DNA from: Parietaria judaica
Lineage: Eukaryota; Streptophyta; Magnoliopsida; Rosales; Urticaceae
DNA length: 64,000 nucleotides
Direction of reading: 5' to 3'
Assembly (NCBI GenBank): GCA_954871525.1
Contig: OX940866.1
Location: forward strand, 37,274,521-37,338,520
Position numbers and translations under genes: made by a program. The notes below the pieces were generated by a model. The model was not told the DNA's origin, did not search any database, and was given only the letters and a program-made list of their open reading frames with translations. Positions 62,601 to 64,000 of the stretch are shown in pieces. Positions within the stretch are counted from its first letter, which is position 1. The number at the start of each line of letters is the position of its first letter.

Positions 62601-64000
62601 TTCCTATAGCATTTCTTTATTTTACATTTTTTACAACCTTCAATTTCGAACCAATTGAAAAAATAATGATTTTAGGGCTTATACATTGGAATTTGAATAT
62701 AACAAGAGTTCTTATGCAAAAATATGCAAGGATTAAATTGTTGACGAGAAATGCCATAGGAAATGCTATAGAATTTCTTTATTTTACATTTTTTACAACC
62801 TTAAATTTCGAACCAATTGAAAAAATAATGATTTTAGGGCTTATACATTGGAATTTGAATATAACAAGAGTTCTCATGCAAAAATATGCAAGGATTAAAT
62901 TGTTGACGAGAAATGCCATAGGAAATGCTATAGAATTTCTTTATTTTACATTTTTTACAACCTTAAATTTCGAACCAATTGAAAAAATAATGATTTTAGG
63001 GCTTATACATTAGAATTTGAATATAACAAGAGTTCTCATGCAAAAATATGCAAGGATTAAATTGTTGACGAGAAATGCCATAGGAAATGCTATAGCATTT
63101 CCTATAGCATTTCTTTATTTTACATTTTTTACAACCTTAAACTTCGAACCAATTGAAAAAATAATGATTTTAAAGCTTATACATTGGAATTTGAATATAA
63201 CAAGAGTTCTCATGCAAAAATATGCAAGGATTAAATTGTTGACAAGAAATGCCATAGGAAATGCTAGCATTTCCTATAGCATTTCTTTATTTTACATTGT
63301 TTACGACCTAAAATTTCAAACCAATTGAAAAAATAATGATTATAGGGCTTATACATTGGAATTTGAATATAACAAGAGTTCTCATGCAAAAATATGCAAG
63401 GATTAAATTGTTGACGAGAATCGCCTTAGGAAATGCTATAGCATTTCTTATAGCATTTCTTTATTTTACATTTTTTACAACCTTAAATTTCGAACCAATT
63501 GAAAAAATAATTATTTTAGGGCTTATACATTGGAATTTTAATATTACAAGCGTTCTCATGCAAAACTATGCAAGGATTAAATTGTTGACGTTAAATTCCA
63601 TAGGAAATGCTATAGCATTTCCTATAACATTTCTTTATTTTACATTGTTTACGACCTAAAAGTCGAACCAATTGAAAAAATAATGATTTTAGGTCTTATA
63701 CATTGGAATTTGAATATAACAAGAGTTCTCATGCAAAAATATGCAAGGATTAAATTGTTGACGAGAAATGCCATACGAAATGCTATAGCATTTCCTATAG
63801 CATTTCTTTATTTTACATTTTTTACAACCTTCAATTTCGAACCAATTGAAAAAATAATGATTTTAGGGCTTATACATTGGAATTTGAATATAACAAGAGT
63901 TCTCATGCAAAAATATGCAAGGATTAAATTGTTGACGAGAAATGCCATAGGAAATGCTATAGAATTTCTTTATTTTACATTTTTTACAACCTTAAATTTC
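53621..64000 (+). repeat. satellite domain D: ~1,020-1,046-bp units with large segmental copies
   Basis: Marker spacing of about 1,029, 1,046, 685, 1,172, 2,192, 1,018, 1,020, 683 and 1,191 bp. A second marker monomer type (ACGACCTAAAATTTCAAACC) recurs near 54297, 55327, 58228, 60410, 61432 and 63305. Domain C/D shares a ~0.8-kb block in three places, ending near 53591, 57555 and 59716. Confidence 0.88.

Larger units (their letters stand above)
28336..64000 (+). repeat. ~174-bp satellite array, about 205 monomers, running off the window
   Basis: Head-to-tail copies with no other sequence between them. The usual monomer is 174 bp; variants of 173, 165 and 162 bp recur at fixed places. Landmarks in each: TTCTTTATTTTACATTTTTT, TTTCGAACCAATTGAAAAAA, CTTATACATTGGAATTTG, ATGCAAAAATATGCAAGGA and GACGAGAAATGCCATA, then the palindrome. 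The array begins inside a monomer at 28336. Monomer length and higher-order structure are like plant centromeric satellites, but function is not shown by sequence. Open frames up to 537 codons exist because most monomers are a multiple of three long and free of stops in one frame. Confidence 0.97.

Noticed and set aside
28329..63659. Many open frames of 83-537 codons encoding a repeated hydrophobic peptide
   Set aside because: They follow from a stop-free monomer with length divisible by three. Frames are cut only by the marker monomer or by indels, show no promoter or domain, and track the satellite exactly.
28336..64000. CRISPR-like regular repetition
   Set aside because: The ~174-bp units are contiguous with no unique spacers, in a plant nuclear context; this is a satellite.

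Overview
The window is nuclear DNA of a flowering plant, probably a eudicot. The evidence is an intron-containing plant SEP15 (selenoprotein F-like) gene, nested plant LTR retrotransposons, a Mutator-like (MULE) transposase, plant F-box, GRF zinc-finger and ULP1-like genes, and a long AT-rich satellite array with a ~174-bp monomer. No bacterial features, CRISPR array, rRNA or tRNA gene was found.

Layout. 1-2547: AT-rich flank with a possible last exon of an upstream gene (18-118) and a (TA)n tract. 2548-12204: a long-arm inverted-repeat (foldback) element whose left arm was split twice. One insertion is a 1,547-bp solo LTR (2787-4333, target duplication CATAG). The other is a 6.4-kb non-coding LTR element on the minus strand (4493-10896, target duplication ATATT) filled with tandem repeats. 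With both removed, two ~0.77-0.79-kb arms face each other across a 142-bp loop. 12205-26.1 kb: a region that looks like one large, decayed MULE-type element with cargo. It holds a transposase pseudogene (+), itself split by a gag-only copia-type element (13559-15257, target duplication AAGAT) and carrying a (GAA)n expansion. It also holds an apparently intact GRF zinc-finger gene (-), a plant-transposon-domain pseudogene (-), an F-box pseudogene (+) and a ULP1-like pseudogene (-). The octamer TAGCGGTA occurs about 26 times here, in the non-coding parts only and almost always in one orientation; I saw none elsewhere in the window.

26.4-27.5 kb: SEP15, the one clear host gene, with an LTR remnant in its second intron and another LTR fragment just downstream. 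28336-64000: an unbroken satellite array of roughly 205 monomers that runs off the window. It is built of higher-order repeats: first an 8-monomer unit of exactly 1,382 bp, then 6-monomer units of 1,031 bp, then less regular arrangements. Many monomers carry a 26-bp perfect palindrome, in two versions that differ by matched changes in both arms. Length, AT content, higher-order structure and dyads suggest a centromeric or pericentromeric satellite.

The long reading frames in the satellite arise because monomer lengths are multiples of three; I do not read them as genes. The most promising new observation is the octamer-marked MULE-like region, which resembles in layout the sequence-specific anti-silencing systems known from VANDAL MULEs of Arabidopsis.
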